From NCBI GenBank assembly GCA_902770635.1, contig CACXTX010000036.1:1-36619 (forward strand): a DNA stretch of 36,619 nucleotides, given 5' to 3'. Origin of the DNA: an uncultured Prevotellaceae bacterium (lineage in GTDB: Bacteria; Bacteroidota; Bacteroidia; Bacteroidales; Bacteroidaceae). Shown in pieces: positions 8,122-15,317 of the stretch (the stretch's first letter is position 1; each line of letters starts with the position of its first letter). Under the pieces are notes generated by a model that made no database searches, was not told the origin of the DNA, and saw nothing but the letters and a program-made list of their open reading frames with translations. The translations under genes were made by a program, and so were the position numbers.

Positions 8122-9585
8122 ATGATTACATTCTCATTGAGCCTGGTGGCTCTTATCATTGGTTACTTCTTCTACGGACGCATTGTAGAACGCATATTCG
8201 GACCGGACGAACGTGTGACGCCAGCTGTGGCAAAGGCTGACGGACTGGACTATATCGTGCTTCCCAACTGGAAGATTTTCATGATCCAGTTTCTGAATAT
8301 CGCGGGTACAGGTCCTATCTTCGGTGCTATCATGGGTGCCAAGTTCGGTCCTGCTGCTTATCTGTGGATAGTCTTTGGTTGCATCTTTGCCGGAGCCGTT
8401 CACGACTATATGTGCGGAATGTTGTCCATGCGCCACGATGGTGCCGGACTGCCTGAGTTGATAGGACGTTATCTGGGATCGACTACGAAGAAGGTGATGC
8501 TGGTGTTTACCGTGCTGTTGCTGATTATGGTGGGTACGGTGTTTGTCTATTCACCTGCTGAAATCCTCCATTCGATGGGTGGTGACACCTTGATGTGGGT
8601 GGCTATCATCTTCTTCTATTACTTTATTGCGACGATGCTGCCTATCGATAAGATTATAGGCAAGGTGTATCCGCTGTTTGCCTTCTCGTTGCTGTTCATG
8701 GCAGGCGCGCTGATGGTGTGGCTTTTCCTGCACTGGCCGACTGTGCCTGAACTGTGGACGAACTTCTATAACATGGGTGCTGCGACGGAGCCTGACAAGT
8801 GGACGGATAACATCTTCCCGGCCTTGTTCATCACGATTGCCTGTGGTGCCATCTCTGGTTTCCACGCTACGCAGAGTCCTTTGATGGCTCGTTGTGTGAA
8901 GAGCGAGAAGATGGGTCGCCCCATCTTCTATGGAGCGATGATTACAGAGGGTCTCGTGGCTCTTATCTGGGCTACGGTAGCCTCTTGGTTCTTCTATGGT
9001 GAACCAGCTCCTGGCTATGAGATTATCGCAACTGCCAATAACGGATTCCACACTTCTGCACCTGCTGTGGTGAACATTGTGTGCAACGAATGGCTGGGTT
9101 TGGCTGGTGCTGTCCTGGCTATGCTGGGTGTGGTGGCTGCTCCTATTACCAGTGGTGATACGGCTTTCCGTTCTGCCCGTCTGATTGTGGCTGAGTGGTT
9201 GAAAATGAACCAGCGTCCCATTCCGAAGCGTCTGATTATCAGTGTTCCGCTGTTTGCAGTCAGCATTGCCATGCTGGTATGGCAGATAGGCAACCCTGAC
9301 GGTTTCAACACCATCTGGCAGTACTTCGGCTTCTCTAACCAGGCGCTGAGTGCGTTTACGCTTTGGACTGTCACTGTCTATCTGGTGCGTCAGAAGAAGA
9401 ACTTCTGGATTGCGCTGATTCCGGCTCTCTTCATGACTGCGGTATGTAGTACGTTTGCCTTTATTTCGAAGCAGATGCTTCATTTGCCGGAGTCGGTTGG
9501 TTATCCTTTGGGTATAGCCAGTGTCGTTGTGGCTTGCGTGTGGTTTGCTGTATGGTATAGAAGAGAAACTGTCAAGCAGGAATAA
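8122..9585 (+). CDS. cstA: Carbon starvation protein CstA family transporter
   Basis: This 487-residue polytopic inner-membrane protein follows the short CstA form. Typical segments include GLDYIVLPNWKIFMIQFLNIAGTGPIFGAI, an uninterrupted match to the CstA core, then GCIFAGAVHDYMCG, and GAISGFHATQSPLMARC. About a dozen or more hydrophobic helices can be counted along the chain. CstA relatives import pyruvate or peptides and respond to carbon limitation in enterobacteria; the substrate here is not set by sequence alone. It is the second gene of the cupin-cstA pair and is closed by a strong terminator at 9617-9648. Confidence 0.95.
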   Translation: MITFSLSLVALIIGYFFYGRIVERIFGPDERVTPAVAKADGLDYIVLPNWKIFMIQFLNIAGTGPIFGAIMGAKFGPAAYLWIVFGCIFAGAVHDYMCGMLSMRHDGAGLPELIGRYLGSTTKKVMLVFTVLLLIMVGTVFVYSPAEILHSMGGDTLMWVAIIFFYYFIATMLPIDKIIGKVYPLFAFSLLFMAGALMVWLFLHWPTVPELWTNFYNMGAATEPDKWTDNIFPALFITIACGAISGFHATQSPLMARCVKSEKMGRPIFYGAMITEGLVALIWATVASWFFYGEPAPGYEIIATANNGFHTSAPAVVNIVCNEWLGLAGAVLAMLGVVAAPITSGDTAFRSARLIVAEWLKMNQRPIPKRLIISVPLFAVSIAMLVWQIGNPDGFNTIWQYFGFSNQALSAFTLWTVTVYLVRQKKNFWIALIPALFMTAVCSTFAFISKQMLHLPESVGYPLGIASVVVACVWFAVWYRRETVKQE

Positions 9586-9616
9586 CAGACAACAAAGATA
9601 GTGTATTGATGAACAA

Positions 9617-9648
9617 AAGGCTCCTTGAAATAATCAAGGGGCCTTTTT
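9617..9648. terminator. Intrinsic terminator after cstA
   Basis: AAGGCTCCTTGA (9617-9628), 5-base loop, TCAAGGGGCCTT (9634-9645): a 12-bp stem with one G-U pair, followed by T to 9648. The opposite strand also ends in a TTTT run, so it could act both ways. Confidence 0.9.
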
Positions 9649-9829
9649 CTGAACTCTTTGTTTTCCTTCTCGGATATTTAAAGTAGTAGTTTGTTTGGTT
9701 GAGTGCAAAGTTACAAATAATTTCTATAACTTGTGCGAGTTTTACCCTAAAAAGTTACGTAAACGTTTAAGGTAGGGAAGTAAGTTGGATTTTTTCTGGA
9801 GAGAATGGCTCACCAGCAAAGGAGAAGAG

Positions 9830-9863
9830 AAAAAAACTCCCGAAACCTTGATGGCTTCAGGAG
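9830..9863 (-). terminator. Intrinsic terminator for tRNA-Cys
   Basis: On the minus strand CTCCTGAAGCC (9863-9853), 5-base loop, GGTTTCGGGAG (9847-9837) form an 11-bp stem with two G-U pairs, followed by seven T (9836-9830). It lies 11 bases beyond the tRNA 3' end. Confidence 0.88.
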
Positions 9864-9873
9864 CTTTGCTTTG

Positions 9874-9945
9874 AGGTGCCTGGCGGATTCGAACCGCCGT
9901 GGACGGTTTTGCAGACCGTAGACTAAGCCACTCATCCAAGGCACC
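9874..9945 (-). tRNA. tRNA-Cys (GCA)
   Basis: On the minus strand the acceptor GGTGCCT (9945-9939) pairs with AGGCACC (9881-9875). The anticodon arm is ACGGT-CTGCAAA-ACCGT, anticodon GCA. The T arm GGCGG-TTCGAAT-CCGCC is intact, and the discriminator base is U, as expected for cysteine. CCA is not encoded. Its promoter is at 9976-10007 and its terminator at 9830-9863. Confidence 0.97.
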
Positions 9946-9975
9946 GTATGTGCTACGTTTCTGTCTTAGCGGATG

Positions 9976-10007
9976 CAAAGGTACTACATTTTTCGGGACT
10001 GACCAAA
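9976..10007 (-). promoter_or_regulatory. Promoter of tRNA-Cys, inside the end of a small ORF
   Basis: On the minus strand TTTG (10007-10004), 20 bases, TACCTTTG (9983-9976), a full match to the Bacteroidota consensus. The -7 box begins at the base after the TAG stop of the 50-residue ORF. Confidence 0.85.
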
Positions 10008-10136
10008 CTTTTTGCAGTTTTTTTTCAGTTCGCATCCTTCACAAGGGTCTGCAGTCCCCTTGACAATGCGAAAGATACGCAGGAAAACATAGCCTACAGC
10101 TAAGAATAAGACTAAGATGACCAGTATTGTTTGCAT
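9984..10136 (-). CDS. Small Cys-rich single-pass membrane protein (50 aa)
   Basis: The ORF runs from ATG at 10136 to TAG at 9984. The first 20 residues (MQTILVILVLFLAVGYVFLR) form one membrane helix, followed by a basic stretch and a cysteine cluster CEGCELKKNCKK (C-x2-C-x5-C). This layout matches small FeoB-associated Cys-rich membrane proteins, although no feo gene is in the window. It starts 24 bases after the lipid kinase stop with a G-rich GGGGGA ahead of its ATG, so it is probably the second gene of that transcript. The cysteines could hold a metal or Fe-S centre or form disulfides; that is inference. The length is below common gene-calling cut-offs, so it may be missed by annotation. 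Confidence 0.7.
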   Translation of the reverse strand: MQTILVILVLFLAVGYVFLRIFRIVKGTADPCEGCELKKNCKKFGQSRKM

Positions 10137-10160
10137 GTTTTCCCCCAGTTAATACATCCC

Positions 10161-11207
10161 TTAACTCCTTAGCTTTCGCAACAGCACCTTGTTGATGGCC
10201 TGAATCTTGCGACCGCCTTTCTCGATGTTGTCAGTAATGTCTTCGCGTACATTATTAATATTGTTGAAGAAGTCGCTGAAGGCATTGAGCACTTGATTGG
10301 GCTGTGCCAAATCCTCAGGGGCATTGGGGTTGGTGATGATGTGAATGCCCTTGGCCTCAATGCTGACGTCGATGTCGGTGCCTGTCATGATGGGGTCGCC
10401 GTCGTAGTGAATGGCACCTGGTTCAGTGCGGTGGATGTGGATGCGCTTGGTGCGGAAGGTTTTAATCTTGGAATTGTTGCCTAATGTCTTCATAAACAGA
10501 TCGGCAGCAATCTGTGGGGCTTCCAAGGCGTCGAAGGGCTCCATGACGATGACATCCATCATACCGTCTTTCATCGTAGCTCCTGGAGCAATGTACGCGT
10601 TGTTGCCATATTGGGAGGCATTGGCGCAGGCTATGAGGAAGGCACGATATCGGGTAGTGCCTGATTCGTCGATAATCTCATAGGTCTCAGGGCGATATCT
10701 CAGTCCTTCTTTCAGCACATTCTCAATATAGGTGATGGGACCGCGTTTGCCTGCCTCTGCAAACTTGAGAGAGATGAAGGCGTCAAACCCCATGCCACAG
10801 GTACAGAAGAAGGGTAGGCCGTTGATAAGTCCGTAGTCGAAGGTGTCGATGACACAGTTGTTGATGATCTCTAAGGCTCCACGAATATCTATGGGAATGC
10901 AGAGGTGACGAGCCAGTCCGTTGCCTGAACCACAGGGTATAATGCCCAAAGCGGTGTCGGTGTGTACCAACGAACGGGCGACTTCATTGACGGTGCCGTC
11001 ACCTCCGACAGCTACTACAATGTCGACACCCTCAGCGGCACTCTGACGAGCTATTTCAGCGGCATGACCCCTGTATTCGGTGAAACGCAACTCTATGTCG
11101 AATTGCGAATGATCGAGCATCTGGTCGATAAGCTCAGGAAAATCATCCTTTTTCTGCGTGCCCGATATGGGATTTATGATGAATATGATGTTTTTTTTGT
11201 TGCTCAT
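10161..11207 (-). CDS. Diacylglycerol/sphingoid-type lipid kinase
   Basis: This encodes 348 residues from the ATG at 11207; the open frame extends to 11234 but the MSNKKN start gives the normal N-terminus. Family signatures are NPISGT (12-17), the nucleotide-binding GGDGTVNEV (68-76) and CGSGNGLAR (92-100), with HYDGDP in the C-terminal beta domain. DagK/YegS-type enzymes transfer phosphate from ATP to a lipid alcohol at the membrane. The gene faces away from the serine palmitoyltransferase gene across 157 bases, which makes a sphingolipid substrate an attractive but unproven option besides diacylglycerol. A -7 box lies 7 bases ahead of the start. Confidence 0.9.
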   Translation of the reverse strand: MSNKKNIIFIINPISGTQKKDDFPELIDQMLDHSQFDIELRFTEYRGHAAEIARQSAAEGVDIVVAVGGDGTVNEVARSLVHTDTALGIIPCGSGNGLARHLCIPIDIRGALEIINNCVIDTFDYGLINGLPFFCTCGMGFDAFISLKFAEAGKRGPITYIENVLKEGLRYRPETYEIIDESGTTRYRAFLIACANASQYGNNAYIAPGATMKDGMMDVIVMEPFDALEAPQIAADLFMKTLGNNSKIKTFRTKRIHIHRTEPGAIHYDGDPIMTGTDIDVSIEAKGIHIITNPNAPEDLAQPNQVLNAFSDFFNNINNVREDITDNIEKGGRKIQAINKVLLRKLRS

Positions 11208-11214
11208 TATGTTG

Positions 11215-11222
11215 CAAAAGTA
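11215..11222 (-). promoter_or_regulatory. -7 box of the lipid kinase gene
   Basis: TACTTTTG on the minus strand, only 7 bases before the ATG, with no clear TTTG at the -33 distance. If used, the 5' leader would be almost nil. Confidence 0.5.
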
Positions 11223-11291
11223 CAAAAAAAGCATGAAATCTAGGGTGGATTTTAAATAAATTTATGTGAAGAGACGAAATATATGTTTTTT

Positions 11292-11324
11292 TTTGCACTA
11301 TTTGATAAAAAATGTGTACCTTTG
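11292..11324 (+). promoter_or_regulatory. Promoter of the serine palmitoyltransferase gene
   Basis: TTTG (11292-11295), 21 bases, TACCTTTG (11317-11324). The leader to the ATG at 11365 is about 35 nt. Confidence 0.82.
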
Positions 11325-11364
11325 CACCAAATTTCAAAAATAGCATTGCTATACCTATATAAAA

Positions 11365-12552
11365 ATGGGACAATTACAAGAAAAGTACATGCATTATCGC
11401 GAGCCCCAAAAGTTTATGGAGGCTGGCGTATATCCCTATTTCCGGGAGATTACCGGTAAGCAGGGAACAGAAGTAGAGATGGGTGGACATAAAGTGCTGA
11501 TGTTCGGTTCGAACGCCTACACAGGTTTGACTGGTGATCAGCGTATTATTGATGCCGCCAAGAGAGCATTGGACCAATATGGCTCTGGATGTGCAGGAAG
11601 CCGATTCCTGAACGGAACGCTGGACTTGCACGTAAAGCTGGAGAAAGAAATCTCAGAGTTCATCCATAAGGACGACTGCCTCTGCTTCTCAACGGGTTTC
11701 TCTGTTAACCAGGGCGTATTGGCCATGGTAGTGGGAAAGGATGACTATATTATTTGCGACGATCGTGACCATGCTTCTATCGTGGACGGACGTCGCCTTT
11801 CTTTTGCCCGCCAGTTGCACTACAAGCACAACGACATGGACGATCTGGAGCGTGTGCTGCAGAAATTGCCTAAGGAAGCCATCAAGCTGATTGTGGTGGA
11901 TGGTGTTTTCTCGATGGAGGGTGATCTTTGTAAACTTCCCGAGATTGTTGAGCTGAAGCATAAGTACAACTGCTCCATCATGGTTGATGAGGCTCATGGT
12001 ATCGGTGTGTTTGGCGATCATGGACGTGGCGTATGTGACTATTTCGGACTGACAGACGAGGTTGACCTGATTATGGGTACCTTCTCAAAGTCGCTGGCTT
12101 CTATTGGTGGTTTCATCGCTTCTGACAAGGATACCATCAATTTCCTGCGTCATACTTGTCGCACCTATATCTTCTCGGCTTCCAACACACCTGCTGCTAC
12201 TGCTGCAGCCTTGGAGGCACTGCACATTCTGCAGCAAGAGCCTGAGCGCATTGAGAAGTTGTGGAGCGTGACAAAGTATGCCTTGAAGCGATTCAGTGAG
12301 GAAGGTTTTGAAATTGGAGACACGGAGAGTCCTATCATCCCGCTGTATGTACGTGATGTTCAGAAGACATTCCTGGTTACTGCACTGGCTTTCAACGCAG
12401 GTGTATTCATCAATCCCGTCATTCCACCAGCTTGTGCTCCACAAGATACTTTGGTGCGTTACGCGCTGATGGCTACCCATACTGAAGAACAGGTTGAACG
12501 CTCGGTACAGGCCCTGAAGAAAATCTTCGTAGAACAAGGAATCATCAAATAA
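11365..12552 (+). CDS. spt: Serine palmitoyltransferase (alpha-oxoamine synthase family)
   Basis: This encodes 395 residues of a PLP-dependent enzyme that joins serine with a fatty acyl-CoA or acyl-ACP to make 3-ketosphinganine, the first step of sphingolipid synthesis. PLP residues are visible: DDRDHASIVDGRR (His136 stacking on the ring), VDEAHGIGVFG (Asp208, His211) and TFSKSLASIGG (Lys242, Schiff base). The start, with PYFREITGKQGTEVEMGG and LMFGSNAYTGLTGD, matches the Bacteroidales serine palmitoyltransferase form rather than glycine acetyltransferase (Kbl) or BioF. No signal peptide; it is cytosolic or peripheral. Divergent from the lipid kinase. A Kbl/BioF activity cannot be fully excluded from sequence alone. 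Confidence 0.88.
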   Translation: MGQLQEKYMHYREPQKFMEAGVYPYFREITGKQGTEVEMGGHKVLMFGSNAYTGLTGDQRIIDAAKRALDQYGSGCAGSRFLNGTLDLHVKLEKEISEFIHKDDCLCFSTGFSVNQGVLAMVVGKDDYIICDDRDHASIVDGRRLSFARQLHYKHNDMDDLERVLQKLPKEAIKLIVVDGVFSMEGDLCKLPEIVELKHKYNCSIMVDEAHGIGVFGDHGRGVCDYFGLTDEVDLIMGTFSKSLASIGGFIASDKDTINFLRHTCRTYIFSASNTPAATAAALEALHILQQEPERIEKLWSVTKYALKRFSEEGFEIGDTESPIIPLYVRDVQKTFLVTALAFNAGVFINPVIPPACAPQDTLVRYALMATHTEEQVERSVQALKKIFVEQGIIK

Positions 12553-12571
12553 AAAAATAATTGCGCAAAAA

Positions 12572-12603
12572 TTTGCAAGGGTCGCAGAAAATGCGTACCT
12601 TTG
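12572..12603 (+). promoter_or_regulatory. Promoter of tRNA-Pro
   Basis: TTTG (12572-12575), 20 bases, TACCTTTG (12596-12603), placed 20 bases after the spt stop codon and 29 bases before the tRNA. Confidence 0.85.
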
Positions 12604-12632
12604 CAGCGCTTTTAGAAAAAGTACCGTAAAAT

Positions 12633-12705
12633 CGAGGTGTAGCGCAGTTGGTAGCGTTCCTGGTTTGGGACCAGGCTGTCGCAGGTTCGAGTCCTGTCAC
12701 CTCGA
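12633..12705 (+). tRNA. tRNA-Pro (TGG)
   Basis: Acceptor CGAGGTG (12633-12639) pairs with CACCTCG (12698-12704), discriminator A. The anticodon arm is CCTGG-TTTGGGA-CCAGG, anticodon TGG. The T loop is TTCGAGT. CCA is not encoded. It is flanked by its own promoter and a terminator. Confidence 0.97.
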
Positions 12706-12738
12706 CTCATAATAATAGAAGTTTTTAGTTTTTTGGGG

Positions 12739-12775
12739 TCTTTCTTCGCTGAGATAGTGAGGAAAGATTTTTTTT
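12739..12775 (+). terminator. Intrinsic terminator of tRNA-Pro
   Basis: TCTTTCTTCGCT (12739-12750), loop GAGAT, AGTGAGGAAAGA (12756-12767): a 12-bp stem with two G-U pairs, followed by eight T. Confidence 0.9.
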
Positions 12776-12785
12776 ATCTGGAAAA

Positions 12786-12817
12786 TTTGGATATTAACGC
12801 CTTTTTCGTTACCTTTG
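12786..12817 (+). promoter_or_regulatory. Promoter of the propeller/AraC regulator
   Basis: TTTG (12786-12789), 20 bases, TACCTTTG (12810-12817), a full consensus match beginning 10 bases after the tRNA-Pro terminator. Confidence 0.85.
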
Positions 12818-12854
12818 CGGAAAATAAATACAGGGGTTGCAGCCAAAACCTATA

Positions 12855-15317
12855 ATGGTTAAAAATATACTACTGAAAATCAGCCTAATTGTCGCTCTGC
12901 TGGGCATCACGTCCGGTATCTATGGACAGGAAGACGAACGTGTGTTTTACGTGTTCGACGCTTCTAATGGTATGGCAGCAAACGGTGCACAGACTATTGC
13001 CTGCACCAAGACGGGGCGTATGGTGATTACAACGATAGGCTATGTGAACTTCTACGATGGAAGTGACTTCTACCAAATTGTTCATGGGGTGAAAGACATG
13101 TATCCATTGAAAAAGTATGGCGGACATTACCGTCTGATGTTTGACAAGCATCATCATCTGTGGTTGAAAGACCAGTATAGTGTGGTTTGTGTAAATTTGA
13201 CCTTGGAACAAATAATACATGACGTAAAATCTGTGTTCCGAGAGTTGGGAGTGAATAAAACCGTAGATGACTTGTATGTAGATAGTGAGAATCTGCTATG
13301 GACGCTGTCGGGAGATAGCCTGTCAAGTCCGGACCGCTCCGTAGCGCTCTCTGTACGTAAGGATGTTGCCTTGCACGATGTGGATGTATTTGAAGACCTG
13401 TATGTTCTCCTGTTCTATGCAGATGGGATGGTGTCTGCTTATAACTTGCAGACTGGTGAACATGCCTTTGATGTAGAGGCTTCGGAGGAAGAGGCCGGGA
13501 AGTACATGGAATCGTCGGTGATTTGCCCTTATGAAAAGGGTTTTTACCAGATAAGCAATGGATCACAGAAAGGCGAACTGCGTTATCTGGATGTTGAGAA
13601 ACATGAATGGACAACCGTGATGCAACCGAATTTCCGCTTGAACAACATGGTGGTGCATAATGGTAAACTTTACGTGGCAGCACAATTTGGCTACATGGCG
13701 ATTAATCTAGCCACAGGCGAGAAAACATATGTAGAAGAACTGACGTTGAGCAAAGGTCGGAAATTGAGGACAGATGTGAATACGATAGCTTTTGACCGAC
13801 AGGGTGGTATGTGGCTTGGCACAGAGACGAGAGGTCTGTTGTACGCAAAGCCATATCCGTCGCCTTTCAAAAGTTATACATGGAATAATCCGGAATCGTT
13901 CCGCCTCTACCAAAGAATGGCAGAGAAACTGGATCTTACCCCGAAGCCTTATCGTCACCATGTGAACTGTGAGTTTACAGACAGTCGCGGATGGAAATGG
14001 ACGGGTCTTTACACAGGGTTGGAACTGAAGATGAAGAACGGTAAGGAACGTGTATTCAAACGTAAGGACGGACTGCAGAACGAGATGGTTCATGCTGTGG
14101 TGGAGGATGCCAGTCATGACATTTGGGTTAGCACCAGTTTCGGCATCTCGCATTTGTTTATAAACGACAGTGCCGTGTATAGGATTGAGACGTATGTTCA
14201 TCAGGATGATGTGCCCAACGAGGCCTTTGTCAATGGTGCCGCTGCTCTCATGGATGATGGTAGCATTATTATGCAGTCGCTGGACCACATGGTGGTTTTC
14301 AATCCGGCCATGTTCCATTCTCTGACTACGGACGAATTTGTGCTGTATCCAAAGTTGGTTCACTTGCAAATGAATGGACAGGACGTAGAGCCAGACGTGG
14401 AGTATGACGGAATGAAGATTCTGGAAAAGGCTGTGACGCGTACAAGAGAAATTAATTTGGATTACGACCAGAATACATTGAGACTAACTTTCTCGGGATT
14501 GAATTATTTCCGCCCGATGCAGACATATTACCGCGTTAGGGTAAAGGGTACGAGAAGATTCAATGAATGGCAGATGTTCTCACATGGACTGACTCCGGAT
14601 ATTGTTGACCAATACGGCATGATGAGGCTTACCTTGCTTAACTTGGAACCAGGGCGCTATGAGGTGGAAGTGCAGGCTTCGCTGACTCCCGAACTGTGGA
14701 AAACGGATCCTTTTGTATGGGTTGTCACGGTGCATCAGCCTTGGTGGCGTTCAACGGGTATCTACTATCTGCTGGTATTCTTCATGTTCGGTTTGCTATT
14801 GGTTAACTTCCTGATATACAACAAGAATGTGAAGCTGCGCATGATTCGTCATAACGAGGAAGGAGATGTGGTACGCAGGGTGATACAGTTTGCTAATCGT
14901 TGTGAGGCACAGAGAAGAGAAGAACTGTCGCCCAACAAGTTAAAACAGGAGGGGGAAGAGGATAGTCCTGGCCAAGTGATGAGTAAAGAGTTTGTCCATG
15001 CAATGCTGAAGTTGGTTCCTTATGTGTCGAGTCGGAAGGATTATCAGAATATTACCATGAAGGAACTGGAAGAGGAGTCGGGAATAGCGAGACCCCAGTT
15101 GTATCGGCAGTTATCGCTTAATATTGACAAGAATCCTCACCGACTGATTCTTTTGTTGCGCTTAGAGGAAGCAGCCCGATTGGTAAGGACTACGGATATG
15201 AGTTACGAGCAGATAGCCGAAGAATGTCGTTTCGTTTCGCCTAACTACTTCTTTGCAGCCTTCTTCCATCACTTCAGAATGACGCCTGTGGATTATCGGA
15301 AATCCAAGGCCCTATAG
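12855..15317 (+). CDS. Membrane one-component regulator: periplasmic propeller, Y_Y_Y domain, AraC-type HTH
   Basis: This encodes 820 residues from the ATG at 12855; a TTG at 12837 would only prepend a few residues to the signal peptide (MVKNILLKISLIVALLGITS). Repeats such as VDDLYVDSENLLWTLSGD, NTIAFDRQGGMWLGTETRG and VHAVVEDASHDIWVSTSFG are Reg_prop blades of a periplasmic beta-propeller. A Y_Y_Y-type domain follows, then one membrane helix near residues 634-655 (YYLLVFFMFGLLLVNFLIY). The C-terminal 105 residues form an AraC/XylS HTH pair (ITMKELEEESGIARPQLYRQL, then YEQIAEECRFVSPNYFFAAF and MTPVDYRK). It resembles Bacteroidota hybrid two-component systems without kinase or receiver domains. 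No polysaccharide locus is adjacent. Its 3' end overlaps the convergent gene by 25 bases. Confidence 0.88.
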   Translation: MVKNILLKISLIVALLGITSGIYGQEDERVFYVFDASNGMAANGAQTIACTKTGRMVITTIGYVNFYDGSDFYQIVHGVKDMYPLKKYGGHYRLMFDKHHHLWLKDQYSVVCVNLTLEQIIHDVKSVFRELGVNKTVDDLYVDSENLLWTLSGDSLSSPDRSVALSVRKDVALHDVDVFEDLYVLLFYADGMVSAYNLQTGEHAFDVEASEEEAGKYMESSVICPYEKGFYQISNGSQKGELRYLDVEKHEWTTVMQPNFRLNNMVVHNGKLYVAAQFGYMAINLATGEKTYVEELTLSKGRKLRTDVNTIAFDRQGGMWLGTETRGLLYAKPYPSPFKSYTWNNPESFRLYQRMAEKLDLTPKPYRHHVNCEFTDSRGWKWTGLYTGLELKMKNGKERVFKRKDGLQNEMVHAVVEDASHDIWVSTSFGISHLFINDSAVYRIETYVHQDDVPNEAFVNGAAALMDDGSIIMQSLDHMVVFNPAMFHSLTTDEFVLYPKLVHLQMNGQDVEPDVEYDGMKILEKAVTRTREINLDYDQNTLRLTFSGLNYFRPMQTYYRVRVKGTRRFNEWQMFSHGLTPDIVDQYGMMRLTLLNLEPGRYEVEVQASLTPELWKTDPFVWVVTVHQPWWRSTGIYYLLVFFMFGLLLVNFLIYNKNVKLRMIRHNEEGDVVRRVIQFANRCEAQRREELSPNKLKQEGEEDSPGQVMSKEFVHAMLKLVPYVSSRKDYQNITMKELEEESGIARPQLYRQLSLNIDKNPHRLILLLRLEEAARLVRTTDMSYEQIAEECRFVSPNYFFAAFFHHFRMTPVDYRKSKAL

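Noticed and set aside
8551-9483. Minus-strand 310-codon frame
   Set aside because: Antisense to cstA, rich in His/Arg/Ser as expected from the reverse of a membrane protein gene; no start signal.
12837-12854. TTG start for the propeller regulator
   Set aside because: The ATG at 12855 gives a cleaner signal peptide and a reasonable leader from the mapped promoter boxes.
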